From positions 17,501 through 45,000 of the forward strand of contig VIGQ01002152.1 in assembly GCA_009663005.1 (NCBI GenBank): 27,500 nt of DNA, written 5' to 3'. Below the pieces are notes generated by a model that was not told the DNA's origin, searched no databases, and worked only from the letters and a program-made list of their open reading frames with translations. The stretch comes from Actinidia chinensis. Taxonomy: Eukaryota; Streptophyta; Magnoliopsida; Ericales; Actinidiaceae. Position numbers and translations under genes: made by a program. Below, in pieces: positions 1 through 9,395 of this stretch. Position 1 is the stretch's first letter; each line of letters begins with the position of its first letter.

Positions 1-83
1 ATTGAACTCGGGGGAAAAGAGTCAACAATGTAAATTATGTTGGTGGTCAAATTTTAGGACAAAACTTATTTAAGGCGGGAGAA
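1..83 (+). mobile_element. 3' end of a chromovirus internal region with polypurine tract
   Basis: This is the last stretch of a Ty3/gypsy chromovirus that runs off the left edge. It shows the ending common to plant Tekay/Del-like elements: a decayed pol 3' end, then a segment reading like GGACAAAACTTATTTAAGG, then the purine tract AAGGCGGGAGAA at 72-83, directly abutting an LTR that starts TGTAATACCCC. The purine tract would have primed plus-strand DNA synthesis. Because the internal end lies upstream, the LTR that follows is a 3' LTR. Too little coding sequence remains to say more about the element. Confidence 0.75.
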
Positions 84-347
84 TGTAATACCCCGAACCC
101 GTAACATAATTCTTTATTGGCGTTCGAATGGGAGGAGTGGCATTTGAACATTAGCGTTCGAACGGATTAATGAGCATTCGAATAGTAATAACTGGAAATG
201 AAAATTAAAAAAGGAAACACAAGATTAAGATGGGCCAAAACACATGGGGGTTAAATCCCTTTCAGCAGATATACAACCCAAATTACCAACACTCCCACAT
301 CCACACTCCCACACACAACCGTTAGGGACGCGAGAATATGCCAGTTC

Positions 348-402
348 AAAAAGAAAGAGAAGCAGAAGAGGAGGAAAAAAGAGAGAAAAGAGAAAAAAGA
401 GA
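348..402 (+). repeat. Purine-rich tract in LTR1
   Basis: This is an almost pure A/G stretch following a CA-rich, pyrimidine-leaning stretch. The same arrangement recurs in LTR2 (about 14580-14660) and LTR3 (23921-23977), so it is a family feature of these LTRs. The apparent open frame through it is low-complexity Lys/Arg sequence and is not called as a gene. Confidence 0.7.
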
Positions 403-775
403 TTTTTGAACTCTCTTCAAGCAAAAAGAAACCATTATGAAAACTTGGAAAACTTGAGAAGAGTGAAACCCTAAATCCATAAAGTTTCGAAGTAATGTAT
501 ATTTTGGTATGTTCATTGAACTTCTTGAGTCTCAACTTGAGTCAAATGACATGTAATTAATAGGTTATTGGTTTATTCAATTGTTGTTTGAAAAACACCC
601 AAAATTTTCTATGCTATGTTTTCAATGCTGAATCCTAACATCTACCATTTTTTAGGTTGTTTTTAAGAGTAAAATTTGAGTTATAGTAACTAAATGGGTT
701 TGTTTTTTAGCTTTAGAAACGACCTTGAAAGAAATGGAAAGGTTTGGAGGAGATTAATTTGAAATTTTTTGAGTC

Positions 776-811
776 CCACAGTAAAAAACGTTCGAACGGT
801 TGTTACTGTGG
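776..811. repeat. 36-bp near-perfect palindrome in LTR1
   Basis: Arms CCACAGTAA (776-784) and TTACTGTGG (803-811) are exact reverse complements and flank the perfect palindrome CGTTCGAACG (789-798). Both share the same centre (793.5). Of 18 possible pairs, 16 match, with mismatches only in the 4-base connectors. It lies in the part of LTR1 that corresponds to the tandem-array position in LTR3. Confidence 0.85.
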
Positions 812-2147
812 TGTGAACGGTTGGGTTCGAAACGATTTAGGATAGTTCCAACATTTTCATTCGCTCGGATGTCCACTGTGGTTCAGAACGGGATTAACCG
901 AGGCTTGAATGAGAATGGAATTATGTTCTCTGCCCATCTTAAAGTTATCCTAGTGCAAAAGAATCTCAACGGATATGCCTTGGGTAGAATAGAGATTCAT
1001 TAGTAATTTCTTAACTTTCTGCAAATGATAGCTAGTCATAGTAGTGATAATTGTTCCCTATGTGTGGAATACACTTTAGAGCCTAGCAAGAGAACCCAGG
1101 TGAGTAACATGGTGTCATGAACAAATTATGTATTTTTAAAATATTTGCAATACAAATTATATTGCATGAATTTTTCCCATATTTTTAATGCATAAGTTAG
1201 ATGTTTCCTGTTATAAAGCCAGGTCTTGTATATCACACGAAGCTAGTACAAATGGTGAATCGAAAACCCATGGAGAAGGTTTTGCATGAAAGAATGATAG
1301 AAATTTCAAAGCATAGAAAAATATGTCCAAGTATAAGCCAAGATTTTAATAGAAGCCAAGTATTTTAAAGTATATGACACTCGGGATCTTCTAACGGCAA
1401 ACTTTTAAACTGCCCCGCCCTACGATAGTGGACATAACTAACTAGGTAGAGCGGGAGATGTCCCAAGCCTAAAGAGCCCAACGTGACTTATATGGTTCTA
1501 AGATTTGTGCCTGAACGGGTAACCAAGTTTTGTGCCCAAAGGTTACCAGAGTTTATGATCGAAAGGGTACTAGGTTGAGTTGTTACACCAATACACTTTT
1601 AATGTGTGATAACAATCAATTTATAGTTATGAAGTACTATAAGTACTCACAGATTTTTACAGTTATAGACTTATCGATATGAAAATATTTCAAGTCCTCA
1701 AGAAAAGTTTTCAGTTAAAAAGGATTTCTCACAAGGTTACTTAGATTGTAGTATATGAAAGCTAATGTAGGATTACCAGGATATGAAATCGAGACTTGAA
1801 AATACATACCATGTTTACGTGATTACATCAATTTTATAAAACCGTTATATATAGCCTACGTTTTAAAGTTAGAAGAATTTTTAAAGAGAATATCTCCGAT
1901 ATGTTCATGATACGAGTACGCTAATCCAGGGTAAGTTATGTTCATACTGCATTATTGTTATTCACTAATAATTTAGCTTATGTTTTCGAAATTATTTTCA
2001 GGAAGTCAATCAAGGAGCCTTAGAGGAAGAATCAGGTCCGATGTAGTTGTGGCCAAGGGCCTCCTTATGAATTTTTGTAGACAGGCCTAGAACCCGTCAC
2101 GTATGTAATTATATTGGCCATGTGATATATGTATAATTAAATTGGCC

Positions 2148-3491
2148 ACGACATCCGAGACTCCAAGAAAGAAATTTTGGCATCCGAACCGCCAAGCAGA
2201 AGAATGTTTGAAGAAGCGTTCGACGCCCTTACTGACAGTTCGAAAAGTGCGAGGAGTTGCAGTTGGGTTTTTGTCCAATCGTCGAACGTCTAATGGAAAG
2301 AAGGATTATGGCGTTCCGAATGCCATGCAGTAAAAGTCAGAGGATTAGCCTTAGCGTTTGAACGCTGTTTATGAAGAAGGAAGTGGATGTTTGAACACGC
2401 CAATGCTAATCTGGGAAGTTTCCTAATCCGTTTAGGATTCGAATTTGGAAGTGCCTATATATAACCCTTTTATCTTTTGAAGGGTGGAACAAAGATTTTT
2501 AGTGGTTTTTCTCTAGCCTCTTAGTTTTAGTTTTCAAAGTTCTCTTCATTAATTCTTTAAGTTTTTTATACATTAACGACTGTTTGGCTTAATTAATTTT
2601 ATGATTTTTGTTTCAATTAATCCTAATTTTTTTTATTTTTTTTTCTGCATTAAATCAATTATCTTTGTTTTACATTCATGATATTAGTTATTAATTTCAG
2701 AATGGCATTTAATATTTAAATTTTTGTTTACCTTTAGTCTGAGTTGACTAGTTTTCTTTAACTTGGAATGCAATTTGTGAAAAGTCAATCGGGAATCAAG
2801 GATAACAATGGAGGTAAAATATGTTCACCGTTCATCTTTTCTAATTTTATTCTGTCTTCTTTCATCAATCCTAAATACTTTCGAAAACTTGAGAGTCCTA
2901 TTTAATTTCATAAACTTCTTATTATTCGGATCGATATGCACTACCATGATTCAAAACAACCAATTTATTTTACTTTCGAAATTTGAGAGTCCTTTATGTT
3001 CGATACATCTTGTGATGCGGATCGATGATGTACTACCATGATCATAACAAACAGAATTATTTGAGGTCAAGTAAGTAAGAATATTTGTGTTTACAAGTTA
3101 AATTTTTCGAAATTCTAAGACTCAAGATTCGTTGAAGGATTTGAGTTATAATATGGCTACATTGGGCTTCTAAAAAAAAACTCATTCGATTGGATCGATC
3201 GATTCGGAGTCTTTTAATAGCCCAGTTAAATCAGTCTTTTTATTTGTTATTGTTTTGTTTTATTTCATTTAGTCCAGACTCATCAAAAAATTCAAAATAA
3301 ATATTTTTATTTTTTTTTAATTTTTGAAGTTATAAGTAGATTTGGTTTTTTAAGATTGCATTATAGTGGGTTAGTTTGTTGTCACCTTTGCAACTGTTGC
3401 TTGTGGGATCGATACTCGCGTACTTCGAGTTTTTAACTATGTCGTGACCCGTACAATTGTGGTAAAGAATTTCATTTCTGGGAGCGAACCA
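2148..3491 (+). repeat. Athila-like 5' LTR, missing about its first 270 bp
   Basis: It aligns with the 3' LTR from about 11410 onward. Shared anchors are CGCCCTTACTGACAGTTCG (2223 onward, versus 11484), the GTCAGAGGATTAGCC block, CTAATCTGGGAAGTTT, the TATA region, and the end GGGAGCGA..CA. The 3' LTR has a further ~270 bp upstream that is absent here, where chromovirus LTR1 abuts instead. It is rich in decayed copies of a GCGTTCGAACGC-like palindrome. Confidence 0.85.
2456..2464 (+). promoter_or_regulatory. TATA box of Athila-like 5' LTR
   Basis: TATATATAA is followed by ACCCTTTTATC. The equivalent site in the 3' LTR (11766-11778) is expanded to a longer TATA run. The position, after a conserved CCTAATCCGTTTAGG block and before a T-rich leader, fits the U3/R boundary. 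The core-promoter role is inferred from LTR anatomy. Confidence 0.6.
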
Positions 3492-3493
3492 AG

Positions 3494-3512
3494 TTTTTGG
3501 CACCATTGCGGG
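3494..3512 (+). other. Primer binding site (tRNA-Asp type) of Athila-like element
   Basis: TTTTTGGCACCATTGCGGG lies two bases after the LTR's terminal CA. Plant Athila/Tat elements use TGGCGCCGTTGCCGGGG-like sites; this copy differs by a few substitutions, including a CpG-type change. It fixes the 5' LTR end at 3491 and the element's orientation. Confidence 0.8.
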
Positions 3513-4139
3513 TAACATAATTCGCACAAGGGGACCGCAAGAGGCGTGCTTAGAACATTGAATCTCAGTTCCTTTGCTAAATTCAAGCGAATCGCTTCAC
3601 CAACCATCTACTACAAGGGAATTCGGCCAAGCCATTCTGGGTACCTTGTTCCTACTTTTTGTGTTAGTTTTTAGGAATATTGGTTTTTTGGGGGGTATAG
3701 GCATCAATTTAGATAGGAGGCAGATTTAGAGGTAAATAGGGCTCTGTGCTATTGTTTGTCGGTGGTTTTGTTTTGCATGTGGAGGATTGTGTGGTTCGGC
3801 TGGGAGTATTGATGACTTTGTTGGAATCGGTACGCTATAACTATGGAGACTGTGTGGATCGGGTGGCTAAAATAGTGTTTATGTATGCATTGCATTTGTA
3901 TGGCCTCATACTTAGGAATCCATACAAAACAGTTTAGTCCAGTCGACCCACAGCATAATTACCCAATAGGATATTTGACTCCATCACCCCAACAAGGTTA
4001 GTCCGTGAACTATCACGTTTCTAGAGATTAACATTGAATCCATCCTATGGATCACCACGAACAAGATACCTAGGGGACATGGCCTAGGGGGGCACAAAAA
4101 CGTGGGAACATGGAATTTGATAGGGAGTAGAGGATAGTG
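3513..4139 (+). other. Untranslated leader of Athila-like element, no gene seen
   Basis: This spacer lies between the PBS and the first recognisable gag residues. It is G/T-rich around 3700-3900 with short open frames that match no family I recognise. It contains the run TTTTTTGGGGGG near 3684. It is most likely leader sequence plus a decayed gag N-terminus. Confidence 0.55.
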
Positions 4140-5460
4140 ATATATGAGTAAGCGGGGGAAAGTCGAAGCCCAACTCGTACCATGAGGGATTTACATGAAC
4201 CCGCCAAGGCGAAACACCCATATCTATATAGTTACTTCCCGAGCATCATACCAAGTTAAATCTAGATAAGGAATGCTACAAGCTTGATACATTTTAACGA
4301 TTGTGAGTCTGAGAGAACACCTACACACATCAAAGACTTTGAGGATGCATGTGATCTTTCAAGATAATCATGTCCTCGGAGGAGGATTCTGAATTCTAAA
4401 ACTTTTTGCATTCACCTCTAAAGGACAAAAGCAAAATTTTGGTTTAATTCTTTGAGATCTAGGTCCATCTACTCATGGGATGCAATGGAGGGGGAGTTTC
4501 TTAAAAAGTTTTTCCCCTGAAAATCGTACGGAGGCATTACGTTTATAACCATCTCTCAGTTTTGTACCAAAGTGGTGAGAGTTTCTTCCAAGCATGGGAG
4601 AGATTTAAAGACCTACTAAACGCATGCCTCCTCATAATTTCCTGCGTGGCACACATCAATTTTTTTATTGTCATTGTCCTGCAGAATGAACATATTGTCG
4701 AGTCCATGTTGCTGGAAGTTTTTCAGAAAAAAATCCTGAGCAAGCTTTGAAGTATTTTGTTACTTGGTTAACTTGTCAAGTGATTGGCATGCATGGACTT
4801 AATGTGAATCAATCTTCTCTTCACGCAATATGTCGGTGTTAAATATAATTGGGGGTGGAAGATGATGTCAATGCAAAACTCACTGCACTTTTGAGACAAT
4901 GGAAGCTTTAGCACATTCTAAGACCGCACAAGTCTTACAAATGAGTTTTCAAGTTGTGGTGTATTGTGTGATACAATGGATCATTGCACTGATGTTGTGT
5001 CCCATTGTAGCGGGGTAAAAGAGGCCCGTGGACAAGTTAATGTGGTGGCCAATTTTGAGGAGTGAGGCTAATCCTTACTCTAAACAAAATCTTGATGGAG
5101 GAATCATCCTAACTTGGTGGCGAAAGAGGGGTAACAGAACATGCAAAATTTTTCTCAAAATCTCCAAAAATTTTCACCCCAACAATAAACCTTACCAGCC
5201 CCACATTCATACCCTATACAGACTGCCCGGCATCACAGCCACAACCTATGCCATATTCTGCGCCACAAGCGCTATCACCTGAACCACAACTGACACAATA
5301 TCAACCTCCAATTGAAGGAATGAGGGCTAATGAGTTGCGCACTAAAGTAACAAGTATTGAGCAAAATTGGGGAAATGAATTTTATACTTGGGAGTTGTAT
5401 AATCTCACAAACAAATGCAAGTGCATTTCCTGCCCAACCTCAAGAAAATCCTAGAAGGAA
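4140..5460 (+). pseudogene. Athila-like gag relic
   Basis: This would have encoded the capsid/nucleocapsid polyprotein that packages element RNA into cytoplasmic particles. Recognisable pieces are HIKDFEDACD (about 4330), which is the capsid-start motif, then a decayed FSLRDKAKSWLNSL-like stretch (4390-4450), then QSGESFFQAWERFKDLLNACL (4563-4627), a strong match to the retrotransposon gag core. Downstream a Pro/Gln-rich stretch (5175-5300) suits the gag C-terminal linker. Stops and frame changes occur throughout and the longest clean part is about 60-85 codons. No zinc knuckle is visible, which is normal for Athila gag. The start is not determinable; 4140 is where similarity begins, and the end is approximate. 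Confidence 0.75.
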
Positions 5461-5639
5461 AATTGCATTGAGGAAACACATGAGCAGGTCAAGGCCACAG
5501 GACCCTAGAAGTGTAAGGAAATGATAAATAATTGCACCAAAAAGGGTAATTCAAGGGCTGGGAGGGAGTCTACGGATTAGGTGGTGCGCGTGAGAAACAA
5601 AAGAATGAGGAGGAAAGAAAAGAGATCAAAGGGCAAGAC

Positions 5640-6345
5640 AGAACATGATTCTGAGCCGGCCACAAAAGTGTCCAAAATTTTTTGTTTTGAAATTACGTGA
5701 GGACTTAAACCATGCACATTACCAAAAGGTGGCAAAAGTGATTAAAGAACTTAATCACAAATTTATGATGTCTTCAAACAAGTTCAAATCAATATTCCGA
5801 TGTTTAGATGCTATTAAACCAAATTCCCTCTTGCCAAATTTAAAGGAAATTATGTAATCAAAAAGAATTTTCTGTAAAGAGACGACAATGCTGATGAGGG
5901 GGAGTCAGAGTGCGATTCTCCAATGCAAGTCTGTGTGAGTTAAGGACCCCGGTTTATACTATGTCGTGCATATAGGGGGTTGTTAGATTGATCGAGACTT
6001 CTCGATTTAGGGTCTAGCGGAATTTGCTGTCGTATTCCGTTATACAAAGATCTAGGTTAGGGAACTAAAACAATGCGAGTTACACTTGAGTTGGATGACC
6101 GTTTGTTAAGTCCGAGGAGGTATTGTAGAGTATGTCCTTATTCAAGTCGATATGTTTACTACCCGGTAGGATGTCATAGTATTGGATACTCAACCTGTCG
6201 ATTGTGAGTTGTCTTAAACGTCATTTACTTCAATCTTAGGGTAGACATCTTAGCCACTGCGAAGCAGTTATTTCATGGTAGCATGGATTACTTAAGCTTT
6301 CATTTGGTAATATGAGTTAAGGAGACAAATATTTCACTGTGGGTA
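5640..6345 (+). pseudogene. Athila-like protease region relic
   Basis: This segment between gag and RT held the aspartic protease that matures the polyprotein. Similarity appears across changing frames: KLREDLNH-type linker residues (about 5690), a 'KDPG..Y' start near 5940, a D(L/R)G-type active-site region too damaged to confirm near 6000, an RGIVE..L..VD-like stretch (6113-6155), and LSFGNM (about 6300-6315), the usual end of the Athila protease block. The catalytic DSGA/DLGA motif is not cleanly present, so the domain is inferred from order and flanking motifs. At least several frameshifts separate the pieces. Confidence 0.6.
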
Positions 6346-6649
6346 AACAAATGAGAGAAGTAGACCAAATGGAAAATACCTGTCATTGAGTCCATCATTC
6401 AAGAGAATGTAACCGTGAGTCCTGCGAGGATTGATGAGAAGGCTCTAGTGTGGAGTGAGTCCCATGACCCAATTGGAATCGAAAGCGTAAGTTTTAGGGA
6501 TGCATCAGGTCAGTGAAGAGAGTGATTCTGTTATGCACGCGGGTCATGGACCCCAACTTTGAACCTATACACAAAGTGTAGTTAAACATGTTCAATTGAA
6601 GAACAAAACACCAATTACAGAAGAAAAACCTCTGCCATCTACACTAGTA

Positions 6650-7650
6650 GCGTTTCTTGAGAGGTGAGGTCTTACCCGTTGTCATATCCTCTAGCCTAAC
6701 TGAAGGTCAAGAGGAGGGGGATCACTATGAAAGTAACTTAAGAGACATAGGAATCTTAGGTTGGACAATAGAGGATTTTCATGGTTTTAGTCCACTCATG
6801 CGAGCATCGTATTTATGGAAGAGGGTCTAAACCTATGCCCGCCACAATGCCGGTTAAACCACAATATGAAGGAGGCCGTTAGAGGAAAGTGCTGAAACTC
6901 TTGAGGTAGGTATATATACCCAATTTCTAGGTAAGTGGAGTGAGTTCAACCAAAAGTTGTTCCTAAGGAAGTCGGGGTAACGGTGGTGAAGATGAGGCCT
7001 CCTTGAACTAGTGCAACTAGGATCCAAAGGGTTGGGCAAATGTGCATCGATTATTGAAAGTTGAATTAACAACTAGGAAAGGACCACTTCCACTTCCCTT
7101 TTTGGATAAATCTTATGCGCGTGTTACGGACCGAGCATTTTATATTTTTAGATGGGTAATCTGGGTACAATCAGATGCGGTGGCCTTAGAGGATCAGAGA
7201 AGACACATTCACATGTCTTTTGGCACTTATGCTTATAGGAGAATGCCCTTTGGCTTATGCAATGCCCGTCCATTTTCAACGGTGCATATTCATTTTTTAG
7301 CGACCTGATTTGAAAAGATCCTGAGATGTCATGGATGATTTTTCAATTTTATGGGATACGTTTGAATCATGTTTTAAAGCAGTTAGAGTGTGTTTTGGAG
7401 AGATGTGAAAAAAGTCACTTGTTTTGAATTGGGAATGTGTCAATCAGTGTGACACAAGGTATAGTCCTGGCATATTATGTGTCTAGCAAAGGTCGAGGTA
7501 GACAAGCAAAAGTCGAATTGATCCAAACATTACCTATTCCCTAAGTATGTGAAAGACATTAGATCATTTTTAGGGTATGTCGGATTTTATCATCGTTTCA
7601 TTGAGGGGTTTAGTCCCATCTTGAGACCCTTGTAGTCTGTCATTTGTTTC
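6650..7650 (+). pseudogene. Athila-like reverse transcriptase relic
   Basis: This is the RT domain that copied element RNA. In order I can read: a PVVISSSLT stretch (about 6675), LGWTIEDFHGFSP (about 6755-6795), a PKSGVTVV-like remnant (about 6965-6985), TTRKGPLPLPFLD (about 7069-7107), YNQ and EDQR fragments (7160-7200), and YRRMPFGLCNAR (7233-7268), the core RT motif. The (F/Y)xDD box follows as MDDFS near 7330 with its first residues lost by frameshift. The connection region contains SLVLNWE (about 7418) and a VRSFLGHAGFY-like remnant near 7560. Many stops and shifts make it non-functional. Confidence 0.8.
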
Positions 7651-7659
7651 TGAAGTGTG

Positions 7660-8215
7660 TACCCGTAAGGGGCACCAAAATGTCAAGGAAACCTTGATAA
7701 ACTTAAGGGTCTTCTCACCACCGCACGATTATTCGATCACTTGATGGTCGCTACCTTTGGAGTTGCCCCCCCCCCCCCCCATGTGTGATGCAGTGATTAT
7801 GCAGTGGAGGCTATTTTGGGGCAAAGGAGTAGAAAGAAACCCCATGTCATATATACGCTAGGGCAAGAACACTTAATGATGCCCAATTGAACTATACCAC
7901 CAACCGAAAAAGAATTGCTTGCTGTGGTCTTCCATTGGAATATTTAGGGTCATATGGTCGGATACCACTTGTGATTGTATATATTGATAATTCCGCACAA
8001 AAGTACCTTTGAACTAAACTCGATGCAAGCCGCGACTCATTGGTGGATTCTGTTATTGGAAGAATTTAATATGAGATCAGAGATAAGAAAGGGGTCAGAA
8101 AGTAGTAAGCTGACCACTTTTCAAGGCCCTACTGATGGGGAAGTCAAAGACACCATTCGATCCAAGAGTAGTACTTTCCGGATGAATACACTTGTTTTAA
8201 ATACCGCTCATGCTT
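7660..8215 (+). pseudogene. Athila-like RNase H relic
   Basis: This RNase H domain would degrade the RNA strand of the replication hybrid. It follows RT directly in the standard order. Visible pieces are WSLPLE and MCDA (7744-7795), a KELLAVVF-like stretch (about 7908-7935), a D(H)-loop remnant, and WILLLEEFNMRSEIRKGSES (8044-8103). The MCDA motif is separated from its upstream context by a 15-base C run (7766-7780), which adds proline codons or a frameshift. The domain ends before 8217. It is broken by stops near 7888, 7945 and 7980. Confidence 0.75.
7766..7780 (+). repeat. C15 homopolymer inside RNase H relic
   Basis: Fifteen consecutive C bases interrupt the RNase H frame just before the MCDA residues. 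The family has a short proline-containing stretch here, so the run is likely a slippage expansion or a sequencing artefact. Confidence 0.9.
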
Positions 8216-8369
8216 AAATACTTTTAGACCAGGGTTTGCAAGACTCACCAATTATTTGGCCACAAGTAGAAGTCCTTTGCATTGGTCTAGCATGATAGGA
8301 GAAGTTTTTAGGCATGTGAGGTATTTCTTGGGGAAGGTCCAATTGTTAATATGTCTTGATCAGGTATAC

Positions 8370-9395
8370 GTTGGTGCATTCGGATGATGAGGTGAAGAGG
8401 CATGTTAGAGTTGTTTTCTTCACAAGCATGTGGTGGGACATTTATTTGCAAGTTTAAAACTGCTGCCAAAAATTTTGAAAGTAGTTTTTGATTGGCCCCA
8501 TATTCCTTGAGTTAATGCCTTTGCACGTCATGCGATAGATGCCAACAGTAGGAAGTTTGTCTAAAAGGCACATGATGACCTCTTACCCCTTATATTATAC
8601 TTGAGGTCTTTGATTGTTGGGGTATTGAGTCATGGGTTCCCTTTTCATAATTGGGGGAGAAGCCATACCAAGTCGTACTAATAACATTTTTTCTAGATTT
8701 AGGCATGCACGAGCTATTATTAGCAAATAGGGCCTCACATTTTTGTAATAGACCCTATAGGACTCCCTCATGTGCAAATATAGAGAGATTCATAAGGTTG
8801 GCACACCTTACCATCCCCAAAACCAAGGAAAAGTTTGAGTTGGCAAATAGGGAAAATCAAAACAAAGTCCTTGAAAAAAATCATTAACCCCAACTAAAAG
8901 GATTGGTCTTTGAGGTTAGTGGATGCATTATGGGCCGTATAGGAACTTGCATATAAAACCATTTTTAGGGTCTTCTTCGTAAGGATTGTGTCTGGAAAGC
9001 GTGTTGTCACTTCAGTTGAAATTGAGGACAAAGCGTATGGGCTATCGCCAATTACATGAGCACTGAGTGGCGGGGCCATTAAGGTAAAGAATTGAATGAG
9101 TTAGAAGAGATAGGAATGATGCATACAAAAATATAAGAATCTCAAACGCTAAATAAGATGAAATGTGTGAATGATCAAGTGATTATGGCAATTCATCCAT
9201 GTGGGTTCAAAATGTGCTTTTGAACAAACTCCTGTTTGCATTTGTTTCGGGAAAACTTCAAAGGCAATGGTCTGGACCTTTTGTGGTGCATGTTATTTAT
9301 ATCAGGGGCGATTGAAATACAGAATTCGCGGAATGGAAAGTGTTTACAGTCAAATGGGCATCGTTTGAAGCCCATCTTGACTAGAGACAGAGAGG
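8370..9395 (+). pseudogene. Athila-like integrase relic
   Basis: Integrase would insert the cDNA copy into the genome. The N-terminal zinc region is readable as ACGGHFA-like and KTAAKILK residues (8425-8490). The core start reads DCWGIES (8612-8632), where the catalytic 'GID' aspartate is a glutamate codon (8627-8629) next to a one-base loss. Further on come ASHFCNRPYR (about 8735-8765), ELANRENQ (about 8838-8862), AIANY (about 9043-9057), LNELEE (about 9092-9110) and the C-terminal GAIEIQNSRNGK (about 9308-9341) to NGHRLKPIL (9354-9382). Frames change several times. This is the best preserved part of this element's pol. Confidence 0.8.

Larger units (their letters stand above)
84..2147 (+). 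mobile_element. Chromovirus 3' LTR (LTR1), 3'-truncated
   Basis: The LTR starts TGTAATACCCCGAACCC, matching the TGTAACACCCCGAACCC start of LTR2 at 14366. It shares several blocks with LTR2 and LTR3: a CA-rich then purine-rich segment (about 270-405), a block around 1095-1200 containing TGTCATGAACAAATTATG, an 'ACTCGGG ... AAAGAGCC' block (1378-1480), and a late block with GTTGTGGCC and AAGGGCC (about 2045-2065). Homology to LTR3 stops at about 2147, so the last ~230 bp, including the GGGGCG..ACA end, are gone. It differs from LTR2 and LTR3 in carrying clustered TTCGAA palindromes (120-185 and 785-835). No protein gene is supported inside it. Confidence 0.8.

Noticed and set aside
244..474. 76-codon open frame rich in Lys and Arg
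   Set aside because: It lies entirely in the LTR1 purine-rich tract; the composition follows from the A/G repeat, and equivalent frames appear in LTR2 and LTR3 at the same place.
2217..2232. tRNA B-box-like GTTCGANNC word, suggesting a tRNA or SINE
   Set aside because: There is no A box at the right distance and no cloverleaf; the word is one of many decayed TTCGAA palindromes within LTRs.
2087..2333. Overlapping open frames on both strands across the LTR1/Athila LTR junction
   Set aside because: They cross a breakpoint between two different repeats, and the matching antisense frames in the 3' LTR (11391-11649) show this is LTR sequence.
3746..3937. Small host or element gene in the Athila leader
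   Set aside because: 63 codons, no recognisable motif, in the untranslated leader position; not distinguishable from chance.
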